A DNA stretch of 64,000 bases, from NCBI RefSeq assembly GCF_031844685.1, contig NZ_CP134605.1:5081001-5145000 (forward strand), given 5' to 3'. Positions 37,040 through 44,712 of this stretch are shown piece after piece. Position numbers and translations under genes: made by a program. Below the pieces are notes generated by a model, which was given only the letters and a program-made list of their open reading frames with translations, did no database searches and was not told the DNA's origin. Origin of the DNA: Streptomyces sp. ITFR-21 (GTDB taxonomy: Bacteria; Actinomycetota; Actinomycetes; Streptomycetales; Streptomycetaceae). Positions within the stretch are counted from its first letter, which is position 1; each line of letters begins with the position of its first letter.

Positions 37040-39448
37040 TCAACCATCGGATCGGGTCACCAGCGCCTCCACACGGGAGCGGAAGGACACGGCCCGGGGA
37101 TCGGTAAAAGGAGTGAGGTGGGTCAGGGCCTCAGTCCAATGGGCACGGGCGGCCTCCGGGTCTTCCGTGTGAACGGCTGCGGCCAGGTGGTCGAGTTCCA
37201 GGGCGAGCTGCCAGGTGTCTTTGAGGTCACGGTGGACGAACGCGGCCTGGCGGTGGAAAGCGGCGGCCTCACCGTGGCGATCCATCGCGGCGTACGCCTG
37301 GCCCGTACCGCGCCAGGCCAGGGCTTCGCGGCTGCGGTCGCCGAGCCGTCGGTGGAGCATGGCGGAGCGCTGGTAGGAGATCAGGGCATCGCCGTACTGG
37401 GCGGCAGCGCGCTGGACATCGCCGAGGGTGAGGAGCCAGAAGCCCTCCCGGGCGTGGTCGCGCAGGGCGAGCGCGATGTCAAGTGCCTCGTCGATGGACC
37501 GCCGTGCGGCATCCGCGTCGCCCTCTTCGAGTCGCAGCGCGGCTGCGATCCGCAGGAGGTTGCCCTCACCGCCTCGGTTGCCCAGAGCCCGGTGCGCGGC
37601 CAGTGCCTCGTCGATGACTGAGGCGGCTTCGGGCAGGCGGCCGGCGCTCAGGCGGGTGCTGGCGATGTTGGCCAGTGCGGTGGCGGTTCGTCGGCTGTCG
37701 CCCAGGTCGCGGAAGACGGACATGGCTTGCACGAAGTGCGAGTCCGCCAGGTCGAGTTCGCGTCGCCGTAGATGGATCAGGCCGATGAGGTTGAGAGCCT
37801 GGGCCTCGTCGGACCGGCTCTGCGAGCTGCGGGCCAACAAGACGGCTTTGTTCAGGACGTCCAGGCCCTCGGAGAAGTTGTTCAGGGCCCTGTGCGCGAT
37901 GCCGGTGTTGACGAGCAACCGCCTCTGCGCTCTTTGGTCCTCCTGTCTCGCGGCTGCCTCCAGCCCGATGCGACCCGCCTCCAACCAGTCGCGCTCCGAG
38001 GAGGAAGGGGGCCGTGTGAACCACAGGACGGTGGCCAACTGCCAGGCGGTCTGGTCCAGTCCGTTGCTGGCAGCGTCCCGCACGGCGGGAAGGAAGGTGC
38101 CGTGCTCCCGTTCCGACCAATCGACGGCGGCGTTGTAGTCGGCGAAGACGAGCGGCCTGACTTCTGGCAGGGGTTCAGGCAGTGGCAGGCGGTCTTCGGA
38201 CGGATAGAGCCAGGTCTGGGCGGCGTCGGCGGTGTGGAGGTACCAGCTCAGGACGCGTCGTCGCGCTGCTTGCCGCTGGTCGGCGGACTCCTCCGACTGG
38301 ACCCGGTCGGTGGCGTAAGCACGCAAAAGGTCATGGAACTGGAACCGGTCGGGGGCGTTTTGCTCCAGCAGGTGAGCACCGACGAGATCGTCGAGCAGCT
38401 GGCGTGTTCTGCTGAGCGCAAGCTCACCGAGGGCCGCTGCGGCGTGGAGGCTGAACTCCCCTGTGGGGTGCAGGCCCAGGAGCCGGAAGAGGCGGGCCGA
38501 GTGGGTGGGGAGGGCGCGGTAGGACCAGGCGAAGACCGACCGGATGGCCTCGGCCTCCTCGTCGATGCCGGTACTCAGGGCCTCCCAGAGGGCGGACTCA
38601 TCACGCAGATCGCTGATGAGTTCGTCGAGTCGCATGTGCGGGTGGCTGGCCGCGCGCTCCGCTGCGATCCGCAGGGCGAGCGGAAGGCGGGCGCACAGAT
38701 GCGCCAGTTCTGCGAGTTCGTCCGCGTCGTCCTCGGGCCGGTAGTCTCGAACGACGGCCCGCAGCAGAGCGACCGCCTCCGGCTCCGGAAGCGTCCCCAG
38801 GGTGATCCGGTGAGCGCCGTCCCGTACCGAGAGGGATGCCAGGCGGCTGCGGCTGGTGACCACGACGAGGCTGTCTCCACCGCCGGGGAGCAGCGGGCGG
38901 ACCTGGCTGACCGTTGCCGCGTTGTCCAGGAGGATCAGGACTCGGTGGTCGGCGAGCAGTGAACGGTACATGGCTGCCGCGTCGTCGACATCTTGGGGAA
39001 CCTCGGCTGCGGTTACGCCCAGGGCTCGCAGGAAGCGCTGAAGTGCCTGGGCGGCGGTGACCGGTTCTCCGGGGTCGTAGCCGCGGAGGTTGACGAAGAG
39101 CTGGCCGTCGGGGAATCGGTCCTTGACCTGGTGCGCCCAGTGCAGGACCAGTGAGGTCTTGCCCGCTCCCGCCGTGCCGGCCACCACATGGACGGAGGCG
39201 ACGAGGCGGCCGCCGTGTCGGTCGGTGAGCCCCGCGTTCAGCTGGCCCAGTTCGTCGGAGCGATTGACGAAGATGTTCACGTCGGCCGGCAGTTGACGTG
39301 GGACGATTCGCGATGCCTCCGAGGCGGCAACCCGGTGAAAGTGGATGTCACCGGTGACGCTCCCGGCCTGTACGACATCGCGCGACGATCCGGAGAGGTC
39401 GTTCCGCGAATCTCCCAGTCGCCTGTTGTCTTCTGTGGGCACGTCCAT
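37040..39448 (-). CDS. NLR-like NB-ARC/TPR ATPase, pair A
   Basis: The ~802-residue protein has a short N-terminal motif VVQAGSVTGDIHFH (~residues 25-38; DNA 39335-39376), a STAND NB-ARC domain with Walker A VAGTAGAGKTSLVLHWA (~77), Walker B RVLILLDNA and the winged-helix region CARLPLALRIAAER...FHDLLRAYA, then about ten TPR-like helical repeats. The N-terminal motif resembles the C-terminal tail of the small protein at 40571-40984, suggesting motif-templated signalling from NLR to effector. The ATG at 39448 follows GAGGCGG, 14 bases after the DUF6879 stop. A ligand-sensing conflict role is inferred from architecture. Confidence 0.85.
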   Translation of the reverse strand: MDVPTEDNRRLGDSRNDLSGSSRDVVQAGSVTGDIHFHRVAASEASRIVPRQLPADVNIFVNRSDELGQLNAGLTDRHGGRLVASVHVVAGTAGAGKTSLVLHWAHQVKDRFPDGQLFVNLRGYDPGEPVTAAQALQRFLRALGVTAAEVPQDVDDAAAMYRSLLADHRVLILLDNAATVSQVRPLLPGGGDSLVVVTSRSRLASLSVRDGAHRITLGTLPEPEAVALLRAVVRDYRPEDDADELAELAHLCARLPLALRIAAERAASHPHMRLDELISDLRDESALWEALSTGIDEEAEAIRSVFAWSYRALPTHSARLFRLLGLHPTGEFSLHAAAALGELALSRTRQLLDDLVGAHLLEQNAPDRFQFHDLLRAYATDRVQSEESADQRQAARRRVLSWYLHTADAAQTWLYPSEDRLPLPEPLPEVRPLVFADYNAAVDWSEREHGTFLPAVRDAASNGLDQTAWQLATVLWFTRPPSSSERDWLEAGRIGLEAAARQEDQRAQRRLLVNTGIAHRALNNFSEGLDVLNKAVLLARSSQSRSDEAQALNLIGLIHLRRRELDLADSHFVQAMSVFRDLGDSRRTATALANIASTRLSAGRLPEAASVIDEALAAHRALGNRGGEGNLLRIAAALRLEEGDADAARRSIDEALDIALALRDHAREGFWLLTLGDVQRAAAQYGDALISYQRSAMLHRRLGDRSREALAWRGTGQAYAAMDRHGEAAAFHRQAAFVHRDLKDTWQLALELDHLAAAVHTEDPEAARAHWTEALTHLTPFTDPRAVSFRSRVEALVTRSDG

Positions 39449-39462
39449 CGATGCCGCCTCGG

Positions 39463-40086
39463 TCAGGCCGCGGGCGGCGGAGGCAGGTCGGCCACGGCAC
39501 GGTCGAAGTACACCTGGACCGTCTCTGCGGCCCCGTACAGCGCCCGCAGATACCTCGCCCAGTTTCCCACCGTGCCGGGATCGGTGAAGCGGACCGCCCC
39601 GTCGGGGCGGCCGGCCTCGGTGTACAGCACCCGGTAGAGAACCCGACCATCCAGGAGGTTCAACTCGGGCAGGGGCGCTTTGCTCTCGGCCGCGGCGACC
39701 GCAACTGCAGGCAGGACACGAACGGAGTGCCCGCACTCCGCGGTAAGCCGGAGCCAGTGCAGCTCCCACTGCACGTACGGCGTCAGCGGCTCCTCGACCA
39801 CACGAACGCGATGGGTTACCGCGCCCCGCGCCGCCTCCGCCCGGGCCCTTCGAACCAGGGCGTCACGCTCGGCCTCGAACAGCCGCAGCACCGCCGGCCA
39901 GTCTCCTTGGCGGAGCGCCTGCCGGCTGTCGTCGTTCGTCTCCTCAAAGTGCTGCAACCGCTCGAGTTTCCAGGACTCCCCATCACGGACCGCCGCCCGC
40001 CGCTCCTGGAAGTCCCGCTTGTAGGCCTCGCGTGTGAGCCGCTCACCCAGCTCGTCGGGTAGCTCAGGGCTGGGGAGATCAAGCAT
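39463..40086 (-). CDS. DUF6879-like protein
   Basis: The 207-residue protein has the helical start LTREAYKRDFQERRAAVRDGESWKLERLQHFEE, then VTHRVRVVEEPLTPYVQWELHW, the pattern I associate with the DUF6879 family found beside XRE/DUF397 genes in Streptomyces. The biochemical role is unknown. The ATG at 40086 overlaps the upstream 97-residue gene by eight bases, and the NLR gene follows after 14 bases, so the three form an operon. Confidence 0.7.
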   Translation of the reverse strand: MLDLPSPELPDELGERLTREAYKRDFQERRAAVRDGESWKLERLQHFEETNDDSRQALRQGDWPAVLRLFEAERDALVRRARAEAARGAVTHRVRVVEEPLTPYVQWELHWLRLTAECGHSVRVLPAVAVAAAESKAPLPELNLLDGRVLYRVLYTEAGRPDGAVRFTDPGTVGNWARYLRALYGAAETVQVYFDRAVADLPPPPAA

Positions 40087-40372
40087 CGGGAATGTCCGCC
40101 TTCGCCGCACTCAGCATGTTGCCGGGGATGACGACCAACCGCTCGTCCGGTCCCAGGCTCACTCCGGCCGGCAGGTGTGAGCGGTAGTGGGCGGTGAGAT
40201 CACGGCCGATCACGGCAACGTCGCCGTTGCTCAACTGCCAGATGTCCGGGCACTCGTCTTCGTCCTTGGAGTTGCCCAGCTCCGCCGCCGACTTGCCGAG
40301 GCGCTTGACGAACAACACCGACGGATCCGCTTCCCACCTGCGGGCCACGACTGCCTCCGGTATCCGCGACAT
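40079..40372 (-). CDS. Small protein upstream of the DUF6879 gene, function unknown
   Basis: The ~97-residue product MSRIPEAVVARRWEADPSVLFVKRLG... contains DECPDIWQLSNGDVAVIGRDLTAHYRS and a hydrophobic end (ERLVVIPGNMLSAAKADIPDA). I recognise no domain. It resembles small genes that accompany DUF6879 genes. The ATG at 40372 is taken as the start; GAGG lies upstream with loose spacing. Overlap with the next gene argues that it is translated. Confidence 0.65.
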   Translation of the reverse strand: MSRIPEAVVARRWEADPSVLFVKRLGKSAAELGNSKDEDECPDIWQLSNGDVAVIGRDLTAHYRSHLPAGVSLGPDERLVVIPGNMLSAAKADIPDA

Positions 40373-40570
40373 CACTGACGGTGGCCTCAAGGGTACCGGA
40401 GCTACTTGGACGTGTGCGTCAAAACCTCACGTGGAAAGGCCCTTTCCTGGCGACGTGCGAGCGTCCCAGCCCCATCGAATGGCCTGGCCAGGTGATACGC
40501 CTCATACAGGCCGGGCAGCCCGTCGGCATGCACAGGGCCCGAACCGTGCCTGCCCTCGGCACTGGAAGAG

Positions 40571-40984
40571 TCAACCGTGACCTTCACCTTCCCGCGAGCA
40601 AGGGGCGGGAGGACTGTTGAAGGTGATGCCGGAGAAGTCCCGGCCTTGGATCACGGGACCGTGCTGTGTGCCGCCGCTGATCGTGTTGGTCACCGTGCCC
40701 CCGGACAACGCCGGCGCCCGGCGACGCCATGACTCCAGTGCTGCGTCGAACTCCAGGTCGCTGGCTGCGCGCGCCGCGAGGGCACTGCTCAGCGCTTCCG
40801 CGCGGGCCGGTTCGTCTGGCACCTCGTTCAGCGCCGCCCACTCGGCCGCGCCAGACGCCACGGCACCCGATCGGCTGAACGGCCTCCGCACCAACTCACC
40901 CAGTGCGACCCAGACCTGGCGGCCCAACTCGCCCCCGGCCCCGCCTGCCAGAGCCGCCAACATGCCCGCAGATACGGGATCCAA
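40571..40984 (-). CDS. Bell-like small helical effector candidate, pair A
   Basis: The 137-residue protein has a hydrophobic/Gly-rich amphipathic N-terminus (LAALAGGAGGELGRQVWVALGELVRRPF), a charged helical middle (LSSALAARAASDLEFDAALESWRRRA) and a C-terminal motif GPVIQGRDFSGITF (DNA 40619-40660). It shares this layout with 44713-45129. This matches reported Bell-domain cell-death effectors that end in an amyloid signalling motif matching an NLR. The start is a TTG at 40984 preceded by GAGGGGCGG. It lies 180 bases upstream of the DUF6879/NLR operon on the same strand. Confidence 0.65.
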   Translation of the reverse strand: MDPVSAGMLAALAGGAGGELGRQVWVALGELVRRPFSRSGAVASGAAEWAALNEVPDEPARAEALSSALAARAASDLEFDAALESWRRRAPALSGGTVTNTISGGTQHGPVIQGRDFSGITFNSPPAPCSREGEGHG

Positions 40985-41021
40985 GGCCGCCCCTCGCCTG
41001 CACGCTTCCGGGTCTCCTCGC

Positions 41022-41219
41022 TATGACTTACCCGCTGAGGTCGTTATCCACACCGGCACCGCCGCCCGCCGCTGCGCGGCCGAGCTCGGCGCGCGTGCGC
41101 ACACCTCCGGCGACCGCGTGGTCGTCGGTCCGGGCGGCCGGGGGCGGCGCGCCCTCGCCCGCGGCTTGACCCACGTCATCCAGCGGCGCGGTGGTCCTGT
41201 CCCGGGCTCCTGCGCTTGA
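41022..41219 (+). pseudogene. DUF4157 domain remnant, copy 1
   Basis: The frame reads YDLPAEVVIHTGTAARR...LGARAHTSGDRVVVG...LARGLTHVIQRRGGPVPG, a recognisable DUF4157 domain (eCIS/toxin-associated, zinc-protease-like). The zinc motif HExxH is destroyed: the normal LAHELTHV reads LARGLTHV. There is no start codon or rest of the protein. The frame ends at a TGA formed by the first bases of the IS element (41217-41219). Confidence 0.7.
41060..41207. repeat. Perfect 148-bp direct repeat, copy 1
   Basis: These 148 bases recur without mismatch at 47487-47634. They encode the core of the decayed DUF4157 domain. Identity including the defective zinc motif means the duplication is more recent than the decay. 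Confidence 0.92.
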
Positions 41220-41273
41220 TCCGCTTTGACGGACATTCGAGATCAGGGGTTCTGCCCCGGGAGGATGTCCATC

Positions 41274-41582
41274 ATGGAGAGCATGGGGAAGAAGAAGCCT
41301 CGCTCTCGCCGCTCGTTCACGCCGCAGTTCAAGGCCGAGATCGTCGAGCTTTGCCAGCGCGGTGACCGCTCGATGGGTCAGATCGCGAAGGACTTCGATC
41401 TGACCGAGACCGCGGTGCGTGACTGGGTCAAGCAGGCTGAGGTCGACGCCGGCGAGCGGGACGGCCTGACCAGCGGCGAACGCGGGGAACTGGCCGCACC
41501 GCGGCGGGAGAACCGCCGACCGCGCGAGGACGTCGACATCCTCAAGCGGGCCACGGCTTTCTTCGCGAAGGAGACCCGGTGA
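41274..41582 (+). CDS. IS3-family transposase OrfA
   Basis: The 102-residue protein has the OrfA helix-turn-helix (SRRSFTPQFKAEIVELCQRGDRSMGQIAKDFDLTETAVRDWVKQAE) followed by a leucine-zipper-like helix (RRENRRPREDVDILKRATAFFAKET). It binds the terminal repeats. The ATG at 41274 follows GGGAGG. Its stop overlaps the orfB start (GTGA), so OrfB may be made by translational coupling as well as by frameshifting. Confidence 0.92.
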   Translation: MESMGKKKPRSRRSFTPQFKAEIVELCQRGDRSMGQIAKDFDLTETAVRDWVKQAEVDAGERDGLTSGERGELAAPRRENRRPREDVDILKRATAFFAKETR

Positions 41583-42451
41583 CGGTTCACCCGTTCATCG
41601 AGGCGGAGAAACACGCAGGTCACAGCGTCAAACGCGCCTGTGAGCTCTTGAAGGTCTCCCGAGCCACCTACTACGCCCGCCGTACCGCGGCACCCGGTCC
41701 CCGCGCCGTCCGCGACGCCGGACTGACCGGGCAGATCACCGCCGTCCACACGAGGTCGCGGGGAACTTACGGTGCCCCGCGGGTCCACGCCGCGCTGCAG
41801 CACGACGGTGCCGTGTGCGGGCGTCGCCGTGCCGCCCGGCTGATGCGGGCGGCCGGGCTGGCAGGCGTGCATCGCCGACGACGGCACCTGACCACCGTTC
41901 CCGATCCGCGGGCCGCCGCCCGTCCCGACCTCATCGCCCGGGGCTTCCAGCCCGACCCCACTGGGCTGGATACACGCTGGTGCGGTGACATCACCTACCT
42001 CCCGACCGACGAGGGCTGGCTCTATCTGGCCACCGTCATCGACATCGCCTCACGCCGAATCGTCGGCTGGGAGACCGCCGACCACATGCGCACCGATCTT
42101 GTGGCCGACGCCCTGACCGCCGCCTGCCGGCAGCGTCGCCCGATGCGACCGGTGATCTTTCACTCGGACCGCGGAAGCCAGTACACCAGCCGGCAATTCG
42201 CCGCCCTGGCAGACCAGTTCGGGGTTCGTCTGTCGGTCGGCCGCACCGGGCAATGCCGGGACAATGCACTGGCCGAATCGTTCTTCGCCACCATCAAACG
42301 GGAACTGCTCGACACGCGCACCTGGCCCACCCGGGCAGCCGCACGCATCGCGATCTTCGACTTCATCGAGGGCTGGTACAACTTGCACCGCCTGCACAGC
42401 AGCCTCGGCTACCTCAGTCCCGCCGGCTACGAGACCACACACGCAGCCTGA
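41579..42451 (+). CDS. IS3-family transposase OrfB (DDE integrase)
   Basis: The 290-residue protein has the N-terminal HTH_21 region (CELLKVSRATYYARR...YGAPRVHAALQ) and an intact rve/DDE core: first Asp in WCGDITYL, second in FHSDRGSQYTS, Glu in DNALAESFFATIKREL. The final YNLHRLHSSLGYLSPAGYE is typical of IS3/IS150-type elements. All catalytic residues are present, so the element may be active. Confidence 0.94.
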   Translation: MTVHPFIEAEKHAGHSVKRACELLKVSRATYYARRTAAPGPRAVRDAGLTGQITAVHTRSRGTYGAPRVHAALQHDGAVCGRRRAARLMRAAGLAGVHRRRRHLTTVPDPRAAARPDLIARGFQPDPTGLDTRWCGDITYLPTDEGWLYLATVIDIASRRIVGWETADHMRTDLVADALTAACRQRRPMRPVIFHSDRGSQYTSRQFAALADQFGVRLSVGRTGQCRDNALAESFFATIKRELLDTRTWPTRAAARIAIFDFIEGWYNLHRLHSSLGYLSPAGYETTHAA

Positions 42452-42485
42452 CCACCACACCAATGGTGTCCGTCAAAGCGGAACA

Positions 42486-42638
42486 AGCTCAGGCTTCGCT
42501 GGTGCGCTCTACCTTGACAAGCAGCATGAGGTGGATCGCCAAGAGCAGGCGTTCAACAACATCAAGAGCGCCTCGTTGAATGAGGCAGCAAGTAGGACGT
42601 TTCTTGCCGAGGCTGTGAAGGGGTGGCGGAGTGAGTAA
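42486..42638 (+). pseudogene. C-terminal remnant of a second XRE/DUF5753 gene
   Basis: The first 50 codons after the IS read SSGFAGALYLDKQHEVDRQEQAFNNIKSASLNEAASRTFLAEAVKGW, aligning with the end of the intact regulator (FTGDLYLDKPHEIERY...). The 5' part is missing and is not elsewhere in the window. It overlaps the DUF397 start by eight bases, the natural XRE-DUF397 arrangement, so a second WhiJ-like locus was truncated by the IS. Confidence 0.82.
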
Positions 42639-42840
42639 GGACGATCTGGTCGGCGCGCGGTGGTTCAAGTCGAGCTACAGCAATGGCCAAGGAGAGTGCG
42701 TAGAGGTCGCTTTTCTCGACGACCGGCGGGTCGCCATGCGGGACAGCAAGAACCCGACCGGCCCTGCCCTGGTTTTCACGCCGGGCGAGTTCGGTGCGTT
42801 CGTCGCCGGCGTGGCCGCGGGAGAGTTCAACCAGCGGTAG
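42631..42840 (+). CDS. DUF397 protein (copy 2)
   Basis: The 69-residue protein starts MSKDDLVGARWFKSSYSNGQGECVEVAF and continues identically to the copy at 36228-36434. The GTG at 42631 follows GGGGTGG and overlaps the stop of the truncated XRE gene. Its normal partner is lost, so it is either an orphan or acts with the regulator at 35344. Confidence 0.88.
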   Translation: MSKDDLVGARWFKSSYSNGQGECVEVAFLDDRRVAMRDSKNPTGPALVFTPGEFGAFVAGVAAGEFNQR

Positions 42841-43327
42841 TCGCTTGTCCGGCCAAGGATCCACCAGGAGCGCCTGATCGCCGCAGCCGGTCGGGCGCTC
42901 CTGTGCTGCCGACCGGCTCGCCGTCGGGTCGACACGCCTGCCCTGACGGCCCGGGGGTGGCTTCCGGCGGGAAATGCGCCGACGCTGCCCGCGTGGATGG
43001 GCCCGATGAGGTGGGCGCAGCCCTGAACGCTCGCGGAAGCGTCAGGTCAGCGGGTCGCGGACGCTCCACGATGGGCCCACGGCCGTAGAGCGAGGGTGGC
43101 GATGGCCAGGAGGCCCGCCGCTGCCCACAGGGGCACGTGCAGGGTGGACTGCCTGGCGATGAGGCCGCCGGTGAGGGCTCCGAGTCCGGCTGCGCCGACG
43201 CCGAAGAGGCGGAAGGCGGAGGTGACGCGGCCCAGGAGGTGGTCCGGCGTCAGGGCCGGGCGGGCGGAGCTCGCGGCGACACTGGTGAGGGTGGAGGCGG
43301 CGCCGATCAGCGCGAGGAAGGCGCCGG
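42695..43327. repeat. 633-bp direct duplication, copy 2
   Basis: Near-identical to 36289-36921. This copy is in the natural setting, because the MFS gene it enters is complete here, so it is probably the source of copy 1. Confidence 0.93.
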
Positions 43328-44282
43328 TGGCGTAGACGTCGGGAACGGCGGCGATGCCGGCCCAGGCGAGCCCCTGGAGGGCGCAGGCGATGGCCATCAT
43401 CTGGCGGTAGCTGAGGCGGCGGGTCAACGGTGCCGCGCGCCAGCCGGTGATGATGCCGCCGACGGCGGCGACGGCGAGGAGGATCCCGTATCCGGCGTCG
43501 GCCACGTGCAGCGTGCTCGTCGCGTAGAGGACGAAGGTGGCCATGGAGACGTTGAAGGCGAAGTTGTAGGTCGCCATCGCGGCCGCCAGCAACCGGAGTT
43601 CGCGCGTCGCGCGCAGGTGCGCGAGCCCGGCGCGAATGGCTGCTACGAGGGGCTGGCTGCTGCCGGCGGCCGGCATCGTGGGCAACGTGCTGATGCAGGC
43701 CGCGGACAGAACGAACGAGGCGGCGTCCCCAGCGAAGGGCAGCATCCGGCCCGCGGCGAACGCCGCTGAACCGATCGGCGGTCCGGCCAGCGAGCGGCCG
43801 ATGGTGTCGATGGCCCAGTAGCGGCCGTTGGTCCTGGTCAGGATCTCCTTGTCCCGCCCGACGATGACGGGGATGACCGACTGGGAGGCGGCGTCGAAGA
43901 AGCACTGGGCGACGCCGACGACCAGGATCGCTCCGACCAGCGTGGCCAGTGCGGCGTGGCCCGTGGACACGAGGACGGCGAGGCCGGTCAGGATTCCGGC
44001 CCGGGTCAGGTCGGCTGTGATCATGACGAGACGGCGCGGCCACCGGTCGACCAGCGCGCCGGCGGGCAGCCCGACCAGGAGCCAGGGAACGTAGAACGCG
44101 GCGGTGACCGTGGAAACGGCCAGCGGGTCGTGGGTGACAGAGGCGGCGAGCAGCGGGGCAGCAGCCAGGAATGCGCCGTCCCCGGTGACCGAGATTCCCG
44201 TGGCGGCCAGCAGCGGGGCGACCCGCCCGGTGGCGACCCGCCGCGCTGCCTGTGGCGCTTGCTCGTCCTGGTCCGTGCTCAG
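43047..44282 (-). CDS. MFS transporter, apparent CTG start
   Basis: An MFS exporter-like protein of ~411 residues with about twelve membrane segments and the cytoplasmic motif GLPAGALVDRWPRR between helices 2 and 3. The frame has no ATG, GTG or TTG before MITADL (44024), yet clear MFS sequence extends upstream (RVAPLLAATGISVTGDGAFLAAAP...) to an in-frame CTG at 44282. That CTG overlaps the stop of the preceding DUF397 gene in a CTGA arrangement just like the ATGA couplings elsewhere. Initiation at CTG by coupling is my best reading; a mutated start with loss of function is the alternative. The substrate is unknown. Confidence 0.72.
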   Translation of the reverse strand: MSTDQDEQAPQAARRVATGRVAPLLAATGISVTGDGAFLAAAPLLAASVTHDPLAVSTVTAAFYVPWLLVGLPAGALVDRWPRRLVMITADLTRAGILTGLAVLVSTGHAALATLVGAILVVGVAQCFFDAASQSVIPVIVGRDKEILTRTNGRYWAIDTIGRSLAGPPIGSAAFAAGRMLPFAGDAASFVLSAACISTLPTMPAAGSSQPLVAAIRAGLAHLRATRELRLLAAAMATYNFAFNVSMATFVLYATSTLHVADAGYGILLAVAAVGGIITGWRAAPLTRRLSYRQMMAIACALQGLAWAGIAAVPDVYATGAFLALIGAASTLTSVAASSARPALTPDHLLGRVTSAFRLFGVGAAGLGALTGGLIARQSTLHVPLWAAAGLLAIATLALRPWAHRGASATR

Positions 44283-44497
44283 CTGGGCATCCGATCCGGC
44301 GTGAAGTCACCACAGGCCAGACCCTGCAGGAAGGACGTCCACGCCACGGGGGAGAAGGCGAGAATAGGGCCGGTACCGCGGTCCTTGGTGTCACGGACGC
44401 CCACCATGGGCAGACCAAGGGCCACTTCGACGCATCCCGTTTCCCCGCTCACATTGCTCTTGCGCCAGCGGGCGGAACGGAAATCCACGTAAGCCAC
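44279..44497 (-). CDS. DUF397 protein (copy 3, divergent)
   Basis: The 72-residue protein begins AYVDFRSARWRKSNVSGETGCVEVALGLPMVGVRDTKDRG and ends FSPVAWTSFLQGLACGDF, a DUF397 domain only distantly like the other two. The GTG at 44497 follows GGAGGAA. It is directly upstream of and overlaps the MFS gene. No XRE gene stands beside it. Confidence 0.82.
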   Translation of the reverse strand: MAYVDFRSARWRKSNVSGETGCVEVALGLPMVGVRDTKDRGTGPILAFSPVAWTSFLQGLACGDFTPDRMPS

Positions 44498-44712
44498 TGG
44501 TTCCTCCAGCGTCGGTGTCGAGCGGTCAGGGCTGGGCGTGCTGATGGGCCCTGCCACCCAAGCGGGCCGCCGGCGTGCGCGCAAGACAGACATAGCGATT
44601 TCTAGCCACCGTGGAGCAGGATAAGATCATCCGGCATTCCTGGCTGTGCGGTGGGGTAGTTGTTCCGCTGGTCGTGACAAGGGCGGCCTGTGAGGCCGTG
44701 GGAGGGGGCGGA

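Larger units (their letters stand above)
41217..42485 (+). mobile_element. IS3-family insertion sequence
   Basis: About 1269 bases bounded by inverted repeats: the left end starts TGATCCGCTTTGACGGACA, and the right end in reverse starts TGTTCCGCTTTGACGGACA, one mismatch in 19. The ends have the TG...CA form of IS3 elements. It encodes orfA and orfB. The flanking bases (gct on the left, agc on the right) do not form a direct target duplication, so the element sits at a rearrangement junction or has suffered an adjacent deletion. Confidence 0.88.

Noticed and set aside
43042..44418. A 458-residue minus-strand frame that starts with ATG in the MFS region
   Set aside because: It is Arg/Pro-rich and soluble. 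The neighbouring frame on the same strand has clean membrane helices and MFS motifs, so the ATG-started frame is a shadow even though the true frame lacks a normal start.
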